DNA of 64,000 bases, from positions 267,001 to 331,000 of the forward strand of contig NZ_JAFCAR010000003.1 in NCBI RefSeq assembly GCF_016820245.1. Reading direction: 5' to 3'. Source of the DNA: Jannaschia sp. Os4. GTDB taxonomy: Bacteria; Pseudomonadota; Alphaproteobacteria; Rhodobacterales; Rhodobacteraceae. Positions within the stretch are counted from its first letter, which is position 1. The number at the start of each line of letters is the position of its first letter. Made by a program: the position numbers and the translations under genes. Shown piece after piece: positions 35,170 to 43,569 of the stretch. The notes beneath the pieces were generated by a model. The model saw only the letters and a list, made by a program, of their open reading frames with translations, searched no databases and was not told where the DNA came from.

Positions 35170-35744
35170 CGGAGGAGATCAAGGGGCGGCCCGTGGTGAC
35201 GGTGCGGTCGCGGGCGGACCTGCGGGCGTGGCTGGAGGCGAACCACGGGCGGGCCGAGGGCGTGTGGCTCACGACCTACAAGAAGGCCCATCCCGACCAT
35301 CTGCCGTGGATCGAGGCCGTCGAGGAGCTGCTCTGCTGGGGGTGGATCGACGCGGTGTCGCAGAAGGTCGATGCCGAGCGGTCCGCGCACCTGGTCGCCC
35401 CGCGCAGGCACGGCTCGGCATGGAGCCGGGTGAACAAGCGGCTGGTCGAGAAGGCGCGCGCGGCGGGCGCGATGACGGACGCGGGCGAGGCGGCGGTCGC
35501 GGCGGCGCAGGCGAGCGGCATGTGGACATGGCTCGACGACGTGGAGGACGGCGTGGTGCCCGACGACCTCGCCGCCGCGCTGGGGGACCTGCGCGGCGTC
35601 TGGGACGGCTGGCCCCGCTCGGTCACGCGCGGGACGCTGGAGTGGATCAAGCAGGCCCGGACCGCGCCGACCCGCGCCAAGCGGATCGAGGACGTCCGCG
35701 CCTCCGCGGCCGCCGGGCTGCGGCCATCGGTCTTCCGGCGGTGA
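35154..35744 (+). CDS. YdeI/OmpD-associated family protein
   Basis: A 196-residue protein with RADLRAWLEANHGRAEGVWLTTYKK, LCWGWIDAVSQKVD and a helical C-terminus ending RIEDVRASAAAGLRPSVFRR, all typical of the YdeI/YdhG-like group. Family function is unknown; some members relate to antimicrobial peptide resistance. Starts at the ATG at 35154, overlapping rluE by 16 bases. A GTG at 35166 overlapping the rluE stop (GTGA) is equally plausible and would remove four residues. Confidence 0.82.
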   Translation: MAGGVTEEIKGRPVVTVRSRADLRAWLEANHGRAEGVWLTTYKKAHPDHLPWIEAVEELLCWGWIDAVSQKVDAERSAHLVAPRRHGSAWSRVNKRLVEKARAAGAMTDAGEAAVAAAQASGMWTWLDDVEDGVVPDDLAAALGDLRGVWDGWPRSVTRGTLEWIKQARTAPTRAKRIEDVRASAAAGLRPSVFRR

Positions 35745-35797
35745 ACCCGGACCCGGCCGTCGCGCGTTGGGGCCGCGCGACACCGAGGAGACCGCCC

Positions 35798-36331
35798 ATG
35801 CCGACCACCCCCACGCCGGGCCAGCCCGCCCCCGCCCTGTCCGTCCCCCTGATCGACGGGCACCATTGGACCCTGTCCGAGCGCAGCCCGGAGGCGTTCA
35901 CGATGATCGTGTTCTACCGCGGGCGGCACTGCCCGATCTGCCTGAACCACCTCGACAAGCTGAAGGCGGACCTGCCGGAATGGCTGGAGGCGGGGATCGA
36001 CGTCCTCGCGGTGTCGATGGACGACGAGGACCGTGCGCGGGACGTCTACGAGGGGTGGGACGACCATGACGGGCTGGCGCCGCTGGCCTTGGGCCACTCG
36101 ATGGACCGGGCGACGGCGGAGGCGTGGGGCCTGTACCTGTCGTCGTCGCGCGCCGAGAAGGAGCCGGACCTGTTCTCCGAGCCGGGCCTCGCGTGGGTGA
36201 AGCCGGACGGGACGCTGTGGTTCATGGAGGTGGCGTCGACGCCCTTCGTGAGGCCCGACATGGACATGCTGCGCTCCAAGGTCGGGTTCATCCGCGAGAA
36301 CGCCTACCCGCCGCGCGGCATGGCGTCCTAG
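35798..36331 (+). CDS. Peroxiredoxin-like (AhpC/TSA) protein
   Basis: A 177-residue thioredoxin-fold protein. The active-site block is MIVFYRGRHCPICLNHLDKL (about residues 36-55), a CxxC form seen in peroxiredoxin-like proteins of unknown partner. Late regions (DLFSEPGLAWVKPDGTLWFMEVASTPFVRPD) match the same subgroup. Probably reduces peroxides or acts in disulfide exchange. The ATG at 35798 follows ACCGAGGAGACCGCCC, a strong ribosome site. Follows rluE-ydeI on the same strand with a 53-base gap. Confidence 0.87.
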   Translation: MPTTPTPGQPAPALSVPLIDGHHWTLSERSPEAFTMIVFYRGRHCPICLNHLDKLKADLPEWLEAGIDVLAVSMDDEDRARDVYEGWDDHDGLAPLALGHSMDRATAEAWGLYLSSSRAEKEPDLFSEPGLAWVKPDGTLWFMEVASTPFVRPDMDMLRSKVGFIRENAYPPRGMAS

Positions 36332-36354
36332 GCCGGCCGGGCGGGCCGTCGGAT

Positions 36355-36582
36355 CTAGTCCGCGCGCGTCAGGCGCGCGACGATCCGGCGCGCCATCGGC
36401 GCGACCACGAGCACGACCGGGAAGGCCACGGCCCACGACGTGAGCCATGCGCCCAACCACGCGGCTCCCAATCCCTCGGCCCAGCCCATCGCGCGCAGGG
36501 TCGAGATGCCCGAAACGATGAGGCTCATCAGGCCGGACAGCACGAAGCCGAAGGCGACGGGCGCGAGGCGGGCGGGAATCAT
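36355..36582 (-). CDS. Small DUF2798-type membrane protein
   Basis: A 75-residue protein with two hydrophobic helices: LAPVAFGFVLSGLMSLIVSGISTLRAMG and WLGAWLTSWAVAFPVVLVVAPMARRIVARL. The layout matches DUF2798, a small inner-membrane family without known function. The start ATG (36580-36582) overlaps the stop of the upstream SDR gene by one base (TGATG), so it is co-translated with that gene. Confidence 0.82.
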   Translation of the reverse strand: MIPARLAPVAFGFVLSGLMSLIVSGISTLRAMGWAEGLGAAWLGAWLTSWAVAFPVVLVVAPMARRIVARLTRAD

Positions 36583-37238
36583 CAGAACGTCTCGCCCATC
36601 GGGCGGACGGCGACCTCCTCGGACCACGCGGAGGGGTCTTGGTCGACGAGGTGCCGGTAGGTCCGGGCGATGGCGTCGGGGTGCAGCTGTCCCTCGCCGG
36701 TGCCGATGGCCCCGTCGACGTTGATCCACGCGACGTGCACCCCGCGGGGGTGCAGCTCCCGCGCCATGGACTGGGCGAGGCCGCGCTGGGCGAACTTGCC
36801 CATCGCGAAGGGGGCGGAGCGGGGGAAGCCCTTCACCCCGGCGGAGGCGCCGGTGAAGAGGATGGTGCCCTTGGCCGCCCCCTCGTTGGCCAGCATGGCG
36901 CGCGCGGCGAGGCGCCCCATCAGGAACGCGCCGTAGGCGGTGACGTCGAGCGCGCGGCGCACGTCCGCCGGATCGAGGTCGGTGATCGGGCCGCGCGACC
37001 GGGCGGAGGGGTTGTAGACCGCGACGCGCAGGTCGGCGGGGAGGTCGGCGAATACGGCCGCCATCGCATCCGCGTCCGAGGCGTCGGCTGCGACGAGGCG
37101 TGCCCCGGTCCCGGCCGCGAGGTCCGCGAGGTCGTCGGTCGTGCGGGCGACGAGCGTGAGGTCGTGGTCCGGCGCCAGCGCGCGGGCCACGGAGGCGGAC
37201 AGGCCGGGGCCGGCGCCGACGACGAGGGCATGGGGCAT
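36582..37238 (-). CDS. SDR-family oxidoreductase-like protein, active-site Tyr absent
   Basis: A 218-residue Rossmann fold. The N-terminal nucleotide motif is ALVVGAGPGLSASVARAL, and VYNPSARS is the NNAG-like strand. The usual catalytic YxxxK is replaced by FAMGK (Phe in place of Tyr) in GFPRSAPFAMGKFAQRGLAQSMARE. Some SDR subgroups lack the Tyr, so it may be a reductase using other residues or a non-catalytic protein. Start ATG at 37238 with AGGAGG upstream. Coupled to the DUF2798 gene downstream. Confidence 0.85.
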   Translation of the reverse strand: MPHALVVGAGPGLSASVARALAPDHDLTLVARTTDDLADLAAGTGARLVAADASDADAMAAVFADLPADLRVAVYNPSARSRGPITDLDPADVRRALDVTAYGAFLMGRLAARAMLANEGAAKGTILFTGASAGVKGFPRSAPFAMGKFAQRGLAQSMARELHPRGVHVAWINVDGAIGTGEGQLHPDAIARTYRHLVDQDPSAWSEEVAVRPMGETF

Positions 37239-37357
37239 GGGGCGGATCCTCCTGCGGGCCATGTGGCCCGAACCGTGGAGGGGCGTCCATGCGCCGTCGC
37301 GCGCAGCGACTGTGCGTCCGCCTTGATGCGGCCACGTCGGCTTGGTTGAGGACGTCC

Positions 37358-38365
37358 ATGCGCCCGCCCCATCCCGACGACGACCCCGAGCTGCGCGCCC
37401 ACGCGGCGATGCCGGAGATGCTGGCCGACCTCGGACTTCCGCCGACGGGCTGGCGCGCCACGCGCCTGATGCGGCGCACGGACCCCGACCTCGCGCGCGC
37501 GGTGCTGCGCTGCGACCACCGCGCGCACCCGTCGCTCGTGATCAAGGCGCAGACCCGGCCCTCCGACGCGGCCGAGCATGCGGGCGACGTGGCCTACCAG
37601 CGGCGCGCGCACGACGTCTTCCCCCATGCGCCGGACCTCTCGGTGCCGGAACTCGTGTGGGAGGATCCGGAGGGCCTCGCCTGCGCGCTGCGCTACGTCG
37701 AGGGCGAGAAGGGCGCGCCCCGCCTGCGCCGCCTCGCGCCCGCCGCGCGGGGCGACGCGCTGCGGCATCTGGGCCGCTGGTTCGCGGCTCTCCACGGTGC
37801 CGGCGGGGTGGAGGCCGAGCCGTTCCACCCCCGCGCGTCGATCGCGCGCTACCGGGAGATGGCCGAGGCCGTCCGGGCGGGCGCGGCGCGGGTGGCGCAG
37901 CGTCCCGTCTTCCTCGGGGCGGTGGCGGAGTTGCGCCGCCGGGCGGGCGCGCTGGCGGAGGCGGGCGCCCCGGACAGCGCCCGCGTCCTGCCGCACGGGG
38001 ACGCGCATCTCGGCAACTTCCTCTGGGGGCCGGACGGGCGGCTCTGGGGCTACGACCTCTACCCACGCGGGCGCTCGGCGGCGGCGCAGGACGTGGCCAA
38101 GCTGCTGATGGACGTGACGACCGTGGTGCACGCGCCCGAGGACGTGGAGCCCGGCGACCCGGTCCCGCCCGCGACCCGCGCCGCGTTCCTCGAGGGGTAT
38201 GGCGCGATGGAGCCGGACGATCCCGTGCTCGACCTGTTCTGCCGGGCCGAACTCGTCCGCATCCTGTCGACGGTGCCCGCGCTCCCCGCGCAGCGGTCCA
38301 CGGGGAAGGCGCGGACGCTGGCGCGGGTGCTGCCGGTGATCCGGCGGGTCTTCGGGCACGCGTGA
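37358..38365 (+). CDS. Aminoglycoside/choline kinase-like phosphotransferase family protein
   Basis: A 335-residue kinase-fold protein. The Brenner-type catalytic segment is VLPHGDAHLGNFLWGPDGRLWGYDLYPRG (about residues 211-239), with HGDxHxGN and the downstream metal Asp in YDLYPRG. The N-terminal lobe (VIKAQTRPSD) provides a Lys. The substrate could be an amino alcohol, antibiotic or sugar; not assignable. The ATG at 37358 has GAGGACGTCC upstream. Convergent with DUF1285. Confidence 0.8.
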   Translation: MRPPHPDDDPELRAHAAMPEMLADLGLPPTGWRATRLMRRTDPDLARAVLRCDHRAHPSLVIKAQTRPSDAAEHAGDVAYQRRAHDVFPHAPDLSVPELVWEDPEGLACALRYVEGEKGAPRLRRLAPAARGDALRHLGRWFAALHGAGGVEAEPFHPRASIARYREMAEAVRAGAARVAQRPVFLGAVAELRRRAGALAEAGAPDSARVLPHGDAHLGNFLWGPDGRLWGYDLYPRGRSAAAQDVAKLLMDVTTVVHAPEDVEPGDPVPPATRAAFLEGYGAMEPDDPVLDLFCRAELVRILSTVPALPAQRSTGKARTLARVLPVIRRVFGHA

Positions 38366-38378
38366 GGGGCGGCGGGCG

Positions 38379-38954
38379 TCAGTCGATCGCGCCGATGGCG
38401 AAGAAGGTGCCCGCCGACTCGACGCCGAACGTTCCGTCGCGCGCCTCGCCCATCTCGACCAGCCGGTAGAAGGACTTGCGGTCTATCAGCGCCTCCAGCC
38501 CGCGCCGCACCTCGACATAGGGCGACGGCTCGCCGTCCGGGGCCGTGTCCACCCGGATCGGGTGGTCCGCGTCGGCCACCACGCGGTCGCCCACGTTGGT
38601 CTCGAAGGCGATCCCGCCCTCGGTGCGCTCGAAGTCGACGGCGACGAAGGGCGCGTCCTCGACCGTCAGGCCGACCTTCTCGACGGGGGTCACGAGGAAG
38701 AAGCGCCCGTCCTCCTTCTTGAGGATCGAGGCGAAGAGCCGCACCAGGCCCGGCCGCCCGATCGGCGTGCCCTCGTGGATCCACGTGCCGTCGCGGCGGA
38801 TGACGATGTCGATCTCGCCGCAATAGGGGGGATTCCAGAGGTGGACGGGGGGCGGGCCCCCGCGCTTGGACCCGCCTTCTTTCCGGGCGGCCTCGGTCAG
38901 GGATGCGAGGACATTCGCCGATGGGCCCCCGCTCGCGCGCCCGTGATCGCTCAT
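38379..38954 (-). CDS. DUF1285 domain-containing protein
   Basis: A 191-residue protein with VHLWNPPYCGEIDIVIRRDGTWIHEGTPIGRPGLVRLFASILKKEDGRFFLVTPVEKV (about residues 37-95), the conserved N-terminal part of DUF1285, and a second half EALIDRKSFYRLVEMGE. The family is common next to MoxR clusters in alphaproteobacteria. Function unknown. Start ATG at 38954; the divergent MoxR gene begins 65 bases away, so the two likely share a promoter region. Confidence 0.92.
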   Translation of the reverse strand: MSDHGRASGGPSANVLASLTEAARKEGGSKRGGPPPVHLWNPPYCGEIDIVIRRDGTWIHEGTPIGRPGLVRLFASILKKEDGRFFLVTPVEKVGLTVEDAPFVAVDFERTEGGIAFETNVGDRVVADADHPIRVDTAPDGEPSPYVEVRRGLEALIDRKSFYRLVEMGEARDGTFGVESAGTFFAIGAID

Positions 38955-39019
38955 CGCCCTTTGCCCCCGTGCCCGTCCGTCATACCTGTTGCATCCTAAC
39001 GCGGAGAGGGAGCGCGCCA

Positions 39020-40021
39020 ATGGCGGACGAGTTGCTGGCCGAGATCGAGGCCTTGGGCGACCGCTTGGGCGAGGCGCGCCGCGCCGTCGCCACGCGGATC
39101 ATCGGGCAGGACGAGGTCGTGTCGCTGACGCTGGCGGCGATGCTGTCGGGGGGGCACGCGCTGCTGATGGGCCTGCCGGGCTTGGGCAAGACGCGGCTGG
39201 TCGAGACGCTGTCGACGGTGATGGGCCTGTCGGGCGCGCGCATCCAGTTCACGCCGGACCTGATGCCGTCGGACATCCTCGGGGCGGAGGTGCTGGAGAC
39301 GGCGCCGGACGGGGCGCGCAGCTTCCGCTACATCGAGGGGCCGATCTTCGCGCAGCTCCTGATGGCCGACGAGATCAACCGCGCCTCGCCCCGCACGCAG
39401 TCCGCGCTGCTGCAGGCGATGCAGGAGCGCGAGGTGACGGTGGCGGGCGAGACCCGGCCGCTGCCGTGCCCGTTCCACGTGCTGGCGACGCAGAACCCCT
39501 TGGAGCAGGAGGGCACCTACCCGCTGCCCGAGGCGCAGCTCGACCGCTTCCTCGTGCGGATCGACGTCGCCTATCCCGATCGCGACACCGAGCGGGCCAT
39601 CGTGCTGGCCACCACGGGCGTCGAGGAGGCGGAGGCGCCGATGATCTTCGACCCCCTCACCTTGATCCGGGCGCAGGAGGTGGTGCGCCGGATGCCCGTG
39701 GGGGAGAACGTGGTCGAGGCGATCCTCGACCTCGTGCGCGCCTGCCGCCCCGAGGATCCGACCGCGCCGGAGGCGGTGCGAGAGCACGTGTCGTGGGGCC
39801 CGGGGCCGCGCGCGGCGCAGGCCTTCATGCTGCTGGTCCGGGCGCAGGCGCTCTTGGAAGGGCGGCTGGCCCCGGACGCGACCGACGTGGCCCGGCTGGC
39901 GCGGCCCGTCCTGATGCACCGCATGGCGCTCAGCTTCGCAGCCAGGGCCGAGGGGATCGACCTCGGCGCCGTGATCGACGAGGCCGCCGCGCGCGCGACC
40001 CGGGCCGCAGCCGCCGCGTGA
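39020..40021 (+). CDS. MoxR-family AAA+ ATPase
   Basis: A 333-residue AAA+ ATPase. Walker A is MGLPGLGKTRL (about residues 55-65), Walker B is LMADEINRASPRTQSALLQAMQE, and sensor 1 is ATQNPLEQEGTYPLPEAQLDRFL. MoxR proteins act as chaperones for assembly of complexes with partner vWA proteins. The next three genes (DUF58, BatA/DUF4159, large membrane protein) form the usual partner operon. GGAGAGGGAG lies upstream of the ATG. The stop overlaps the DUF58 start as GTGA. Confidence 0.95.
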   Translation: MADELLAEIEALGDRLGEARRAVATRIIGQDEVVSLTLAAMLSGGHALLMGLPGLGKTRLVETLSTVMGLSGARIQFTPDLMPSDILGAEVLETAPDGARSFRYIEGPIFAQLLMADEINRASPRTQSALLQAMQEREVTVAGETRPLPCPFHVLATQNPLEQEGTYPLPEAQLDRFLVRIDVAYPDRDTERAIVLATTGVEEAEAPMIFDPLTLIRAQEVVRRMPVGENVVEAILDLVRACRPEDPTAPEAVREHVSWGPGPRAAQAFMLLVRAQALLEGRLAPDATDVARLARPVLMHRMALSFAARAEGIDLGAVIDEAAARATRAAAAA

Positions 40022-40896
40022 GCCTCTCCGCCCACACCCCCGAGACCCTACGCGCCCGCGCCGAGGGCGCCGCCGCAGGCCTGCCGCCCCTCCTGTTGGA
40101 GGCCGAGCGGCTGGCCGCGACGGTGCTCTTGGGCGAGCACGGGCGTCGCCGGGCGGGGCCGGGCGAGACGTTCTGGCAATACCGGCCCGCGCAGACGGGC
40201 GACGCGCGGCGCGCGATCGACTGGCGCGCCTCGGCACGGGGCGAGGCGCAGTTCGTGCGCGAATCCGAATGGCAGGCGGCGCAGACGCTGATGCTCTGGG
40301 TGGACGACGCGGCGTCGATGCGCTTCGCGGGCGAGGGGCGCCCGACCAAGCTGCGCCGGGCGCAGACCTTGGCGCTGGCGCTCGCCTCCCTCGCCACGCG
40401 GGCGGGCGAGCGGGCGGGCCTGGCGCAGCTGCCTGAGCCGCCGCGCGGGGGGCGGGCGCAGTTGATCCGCATCGCCGACGCGCTCTTGGAGGGGGGCGAC
40501 GCGCCGGACTACGGCGCGGTGCGGCCCCGGATCATGCCGATGGGCGCGCGGGCTGTGTTCGCGTCCGACTTCCTCGGGCCGCTGGACGCGGTGCGCCGCG
40601 CGCTGACGTCGGCCGCCGACCGCTCGGTCCGGGGCGTGCTGCTGCAGGTGCTGGACCCCGAGGAGGAGGCGTTCCCCTATGACGGGCGCACGGTGTTCGA
40701 GTCGATGGCGGGCACGCTGTCCTTCGAGACGCTGAAGGCCGGACGCCTGCGCGACGACTACCTCGCGCGGCTGGCGGCGCGGCGGGCGGAGTTGCGCGAC
40801 CTCGCGCGGCGCACCGGCTGGACGCTGATCACCCACCACACGGACCGCCCCGCCTCGACCGCGCTGCTGCCGCTCTGGACGCGGCTCGCCCGGTGA
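40018..40896 (+). CDS. DUF58 domain-containing protein (MoxR partner)
   Basis: A 292-residue protein. FWQYRPAQTGDARRAIDWRASARGEAQFVRESEWQ (about residues 58-92) is the DUF58 hallmark, followed by a vWA-like LMLWVDDAASM. DUF58 proteins are paired with MoxR ATPases. GTG start at 40018 overlapping the MoxR stop. The stop overlaps the next gene's GTG (GTGA), so the operon is translationally coupled. Confidence 0.93.
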   Translation: MSLSAHTPETLRARAEGAAAGLPPLLLEAERLAATVLLGEHGRRRAGPGETFWQYRPAQTGDARRAIDWRASARGEAQFVRESEWQAAQTLMLWVDDAASMRFAGEGRPTKLRRAQTLALALASLATRAGERAGLAQLPEPPRGGRAQLIRIADALLEGGDAPDYGAVRPRIMPMGARAVFASDFLGPLDAVRRALTSAADRSVRGVLLQVLDPEEEAFPYDGRTVFESMAGTLSFETLKAGRLRDDYLARLAARRAELRDLARRTGWTLITHHTDRPASTALLPLWTRLAR

Positions 40897-43565
40897 TCGC
40901 GTTCACCGCCCCCCTCCTGCTGCTGGCGCTGGCGGCGCTGCCGGTGCTGTGGTGGCTGCTGCGCGCCGTGCCGCCCGCGCCGATCCGGCGGCGGTTCCCC
41001 GGCATCGTCCTGCTGCTCGGCCTGCGCGACGACGAGAGCCAAGTGGCGACGACGCCGTGGTGGCTGCTGCTTCTGCGGATGCTGGCGCTGGCCGCCGCGA
41101 TCGTGGCCTTCGCGGGGCCCGTGCTGAACCCGCAGCCCGCCGGTCAGGGGCGGGGGCCGCTCTTGGTGCTGATGGACGCCTCGTGGGCGTCGGCGCGCGA
41201 CTGGGACGCGCGGATCGAGAAGGTCGACGCGATGCTGCGCGAGGCCGCGCGTGACGGGCGCCCCGCCGCCGTGCTGCCCCTGACCGATCCGGTGCCCGAG
41301 GCGGTGCCGTTCCAAGACGCGCGCACGTGGATCGAGCGGCTGCCCTCGGTGCAGCCGCGCCCGTGGGCGCCGGACTATGCCGGGCTGGCGGGCCTCGACA
41401 CCGAAGGGGCGGAGGTGGTCTGGATCTCGGACGGCTTGGCCCGCGACGGGCGCGATGCGCTGGCCGCGCGCGTGGTCGCGTCGGGCCGCCCCGTCACCGC
41501 GCTGTCGCCGCCGCGCTTCGAGGAGGGGACGATCCGACTGCGCGGCGTGCGCGCCGACGCGGGGCCGTCGCGCAGCGTGACGATCTCGGCCGTCGGGCCG
41601 GGGCCGAACGGGGCGACGGCGCAACTGGGCGTCGCCACGCTGACCTTCGTGGAAGGAGAGACGGTCGGCGAGGTGGAGGTCGCGCTGCCGCCGGAGCTGC
41701 GCAACCGCGTGGCCCGGTTCGAGGTGGCGGGCGAACGGTCCGCCGGGGCCGTCGCGCTGGCCGACTCGTCGCTGGCGCGCCGCGAGGTGGCGCTGCTGAC
41801 CCGGGCGGAGGCCGAGGCCGAGGACCTGCTCGCGCCGCTCTACTACCTGCGCCAAGCGCTCGCGCCGACCGCCGACCTGATCGAGGGCGACCTGCCCGAC
41901 CTGCTGCCCGCCGCGCCCGACGTGCTGGTGCTGGCCGACGTCGCCACCCTGTCGCCCGCCGAGGCCGAGGAGGTGACGGGGTGGGTCGAGGAGGGCGGCC
42001 TGCTGCTGCGCTTCGCCGGGCCGCGGCTGGCGGGGTCGGACATGGGCCGCGACGCCGAGGATCCGCTTCTGCCCGTGCGGCTGCGGACCGGGGGGCGGAC
42101 CGTGGGGGGCGCGCTGTCTTGGGGGGAGCCGAAGGCGCTGCGCCCCTTCGCCGAGGATTCGCCCTTCGCGGGGTTGGCGATCCCCGACGACGTGGAGGTG
42201 ACGAGCCAAGTGGTCGCGCAACCCGACCCGACGCTGGCCGACCGGGTGCTGGCCGCGCTGGAGGACGGCACCCCGCTCGTGACGCGCAAGGCGCTGGGGC
42301 AGGGGCAGGTCGTGCTGTTCCACGTCACTGCCAACGCGGAGTGGTCGACGCTGCCGCTGTCGGGGCTGTTCGTGCAGATGCTGGAGCGGCTCGCCGTCTC
42401 GACCCGGCCCGCCGCGCCCACGGCGGAGGAACTGGAAGGGACCACGTGGACCCCGCGCGTCGTGCTCGACGGGTTCGGCACCGCGTGGGAGGCGGGGACG
42501 CTCGCGGGCGTTCCGGGCGAGGCGCTGGCGGAGCCGGTGCCGGGACCCGATCTCGCGCCGGGCCTCTACGAGGGGCAGGGCCGCTCGCTCGCCGTGAACG
42601 TGCTCGGCGCCGAGAGCGTGATCGCGCCCGCGACGTACCCGGCGGGCACCGTGGTGGAGGGGCTGGACGGCGCCGAGGAGCAGGATCTCGCGCCGCCGCT
42701 CCTCGCGCTCGCGGTGCTGCTGCTCGTGATCGACGCGCTCCTGTCGCTGTGGCTGGGCGGACGCCTGCGCCGGGCGCCGCCCGCGACGGCGCTGCTCGCG
42801 CTGATGCTGCTGGGCCAGCCCGCCGACGCGCAGGACGTCCCGCCCGTCCCGGAGGAGGTGTCGCTCGCCCATGTCGTCACCGGCGACCCGCGCGTGGACG
42901 AGGTGGCGCTGGCGGGCCTCGACGGCCTGTCGCGCATCCTGACCCAGCGCACGAGCGTCGAGCCCGCGCCGCCGCGCTCGGTCAACCTCGAGACCGACGA
43001 GATCGCGTTCCTGCCCGTGCTCTACTGGCCCGTGACCGAAGATCAGCCGATCCCCTCGGCGGACGCCTACGCCAAGCTGAACCGCTACCTCCGCTCGGGC
43101 GGCATGATCCTATTCGACACGCGCGACGGCGACGGCGGCTCGCGTGCGGCCGCGCGCCTGCGCGACCTCGCCGCCCCCTTGGACGTCCCGCCCTTGGAGC
43201 CGCTGCCCGAGGACCACGTGCTGACGCGGACCTTCTACCTCCTCCAGGACTTCCCCGGCCGCTACGCCTCCCGCGACGTGTGGGTCGAGGCGGCGCCAGC
43301 GCCGGTCGAGGTCGAGGGGCTGCCCTTCCGCACGCTCAACGACGGGGTGACGCCGGTGCTGATAGGCGGCAACGACTGGGCGGCGGCGTGGGCGGTGACG
43401 CCCGGCGGCCTGCCGATGCTGCCCGTGGGGCGCGGCTTCGCGGGCGAGCAGCAGCGCGAGCTGGCCTACCGCTTCGGCGTGAACCTCGTGATGCACGCGC
43501 TGTCGGGCAACTATAAGAGCGACCAGGTCCACGTGCCCGCGCTGCTCGACCGGCTGGGGAACTAG
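40893..43565 (+). CDS. BatA-like membrane protein with C-terminal DUF4159
   Basis: An 890-residue protein. N-terminal helix (APLLLLALAALPVLWWLLRAVPPAPIRRRFPG) and a second helix near residue 60 are the BatA start. A vWA-like region follows, then a helix at about residues 600-625 (LAPPLLALAVLLLVIDALLSLWLGG). The C-terminal part from about residue 655 (VSLAHVVTGDPRVDEVALAGLDGLSRILTQRTS) is DUF4159. The region in between is probably periplasmic. The GTG start at 40893 is coupled to DUF58. Fusion of BatA and DUF4159 in one chain is typical of this cluster. Confidence 0.9.
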   Translation: MIAFTAPLLLLALAALPVLWWLLRAVPPAPIRRRFPGIVLLLGLRDDESQVATTPWWLLLLRMLALAAAIVAFAGPVLNPQPAGQGRGPLLVLMDASWASARDWDARIEKVDAMLREAARDGRPAAVLPLTDPVPEAVPFQDARTWIERLPSVQPRPWAPDYAGLAGLDTEGAEVVWISDGLARDGRDALAARVVASGRPVTALSPPRFEEGTIRLRGVRADAGPSRSVTISAVGPGPNGATAQLGVATLTFVEGETVGEVEVALPPELRNRVARFEVAGERSAGAVALADSSLARREVALLTRAEAEAEDLLAPLYYLRQALAPTADLIEGDLPDLLPAAPDVLVLADVATLSPAEAEEVTGWVEEGGLLLRFAGPRLAGSDMGRDAEDPLLPVRLRTGGRTVGGALSWGEPKALRPFAEDSPFAGLAIPDDVEVTSQVVAQPDPTLADRVLAALEDGTPLVTRKALGQGQVVLFHVTANAEWSTLPLSGLFVQMLERLAVSTRPAAPTAEELEGTTWTPRVVLDGFGTAWEAGTLAGVPGEALAEPVPGPDLAPGLYEGQGRSLAVNVLGAESVIAPATYPAGTVVEGLDGAEEQDLAPPLLALAVLLLVIDALLSLWLGGRLRRAPPATALLALMLLGQPADAQDVPPVPEEVSLAHVVTGDPRVDEVALAGLDGLSRILTQRTSVEPAPPRSVNLETDEIAFLPVLYWPVTEDQPIPSADAYAKLNRYLRSGGMILFDTRDGDGGSRAAARLRDLAAPLDVPPLEPLPEDHVLTRTFYLLQDFPGRYASRDVWVEAAPAPVEVEGLPFRTLNDGVTPVLIGGNDWAAAWAVTPGGLPMLPVGRGFAGEQQRELAYRFGVNLVMHALSGNYKSDQVHVPALLDRLGN

Positions 43566-43569
43566 GCGC

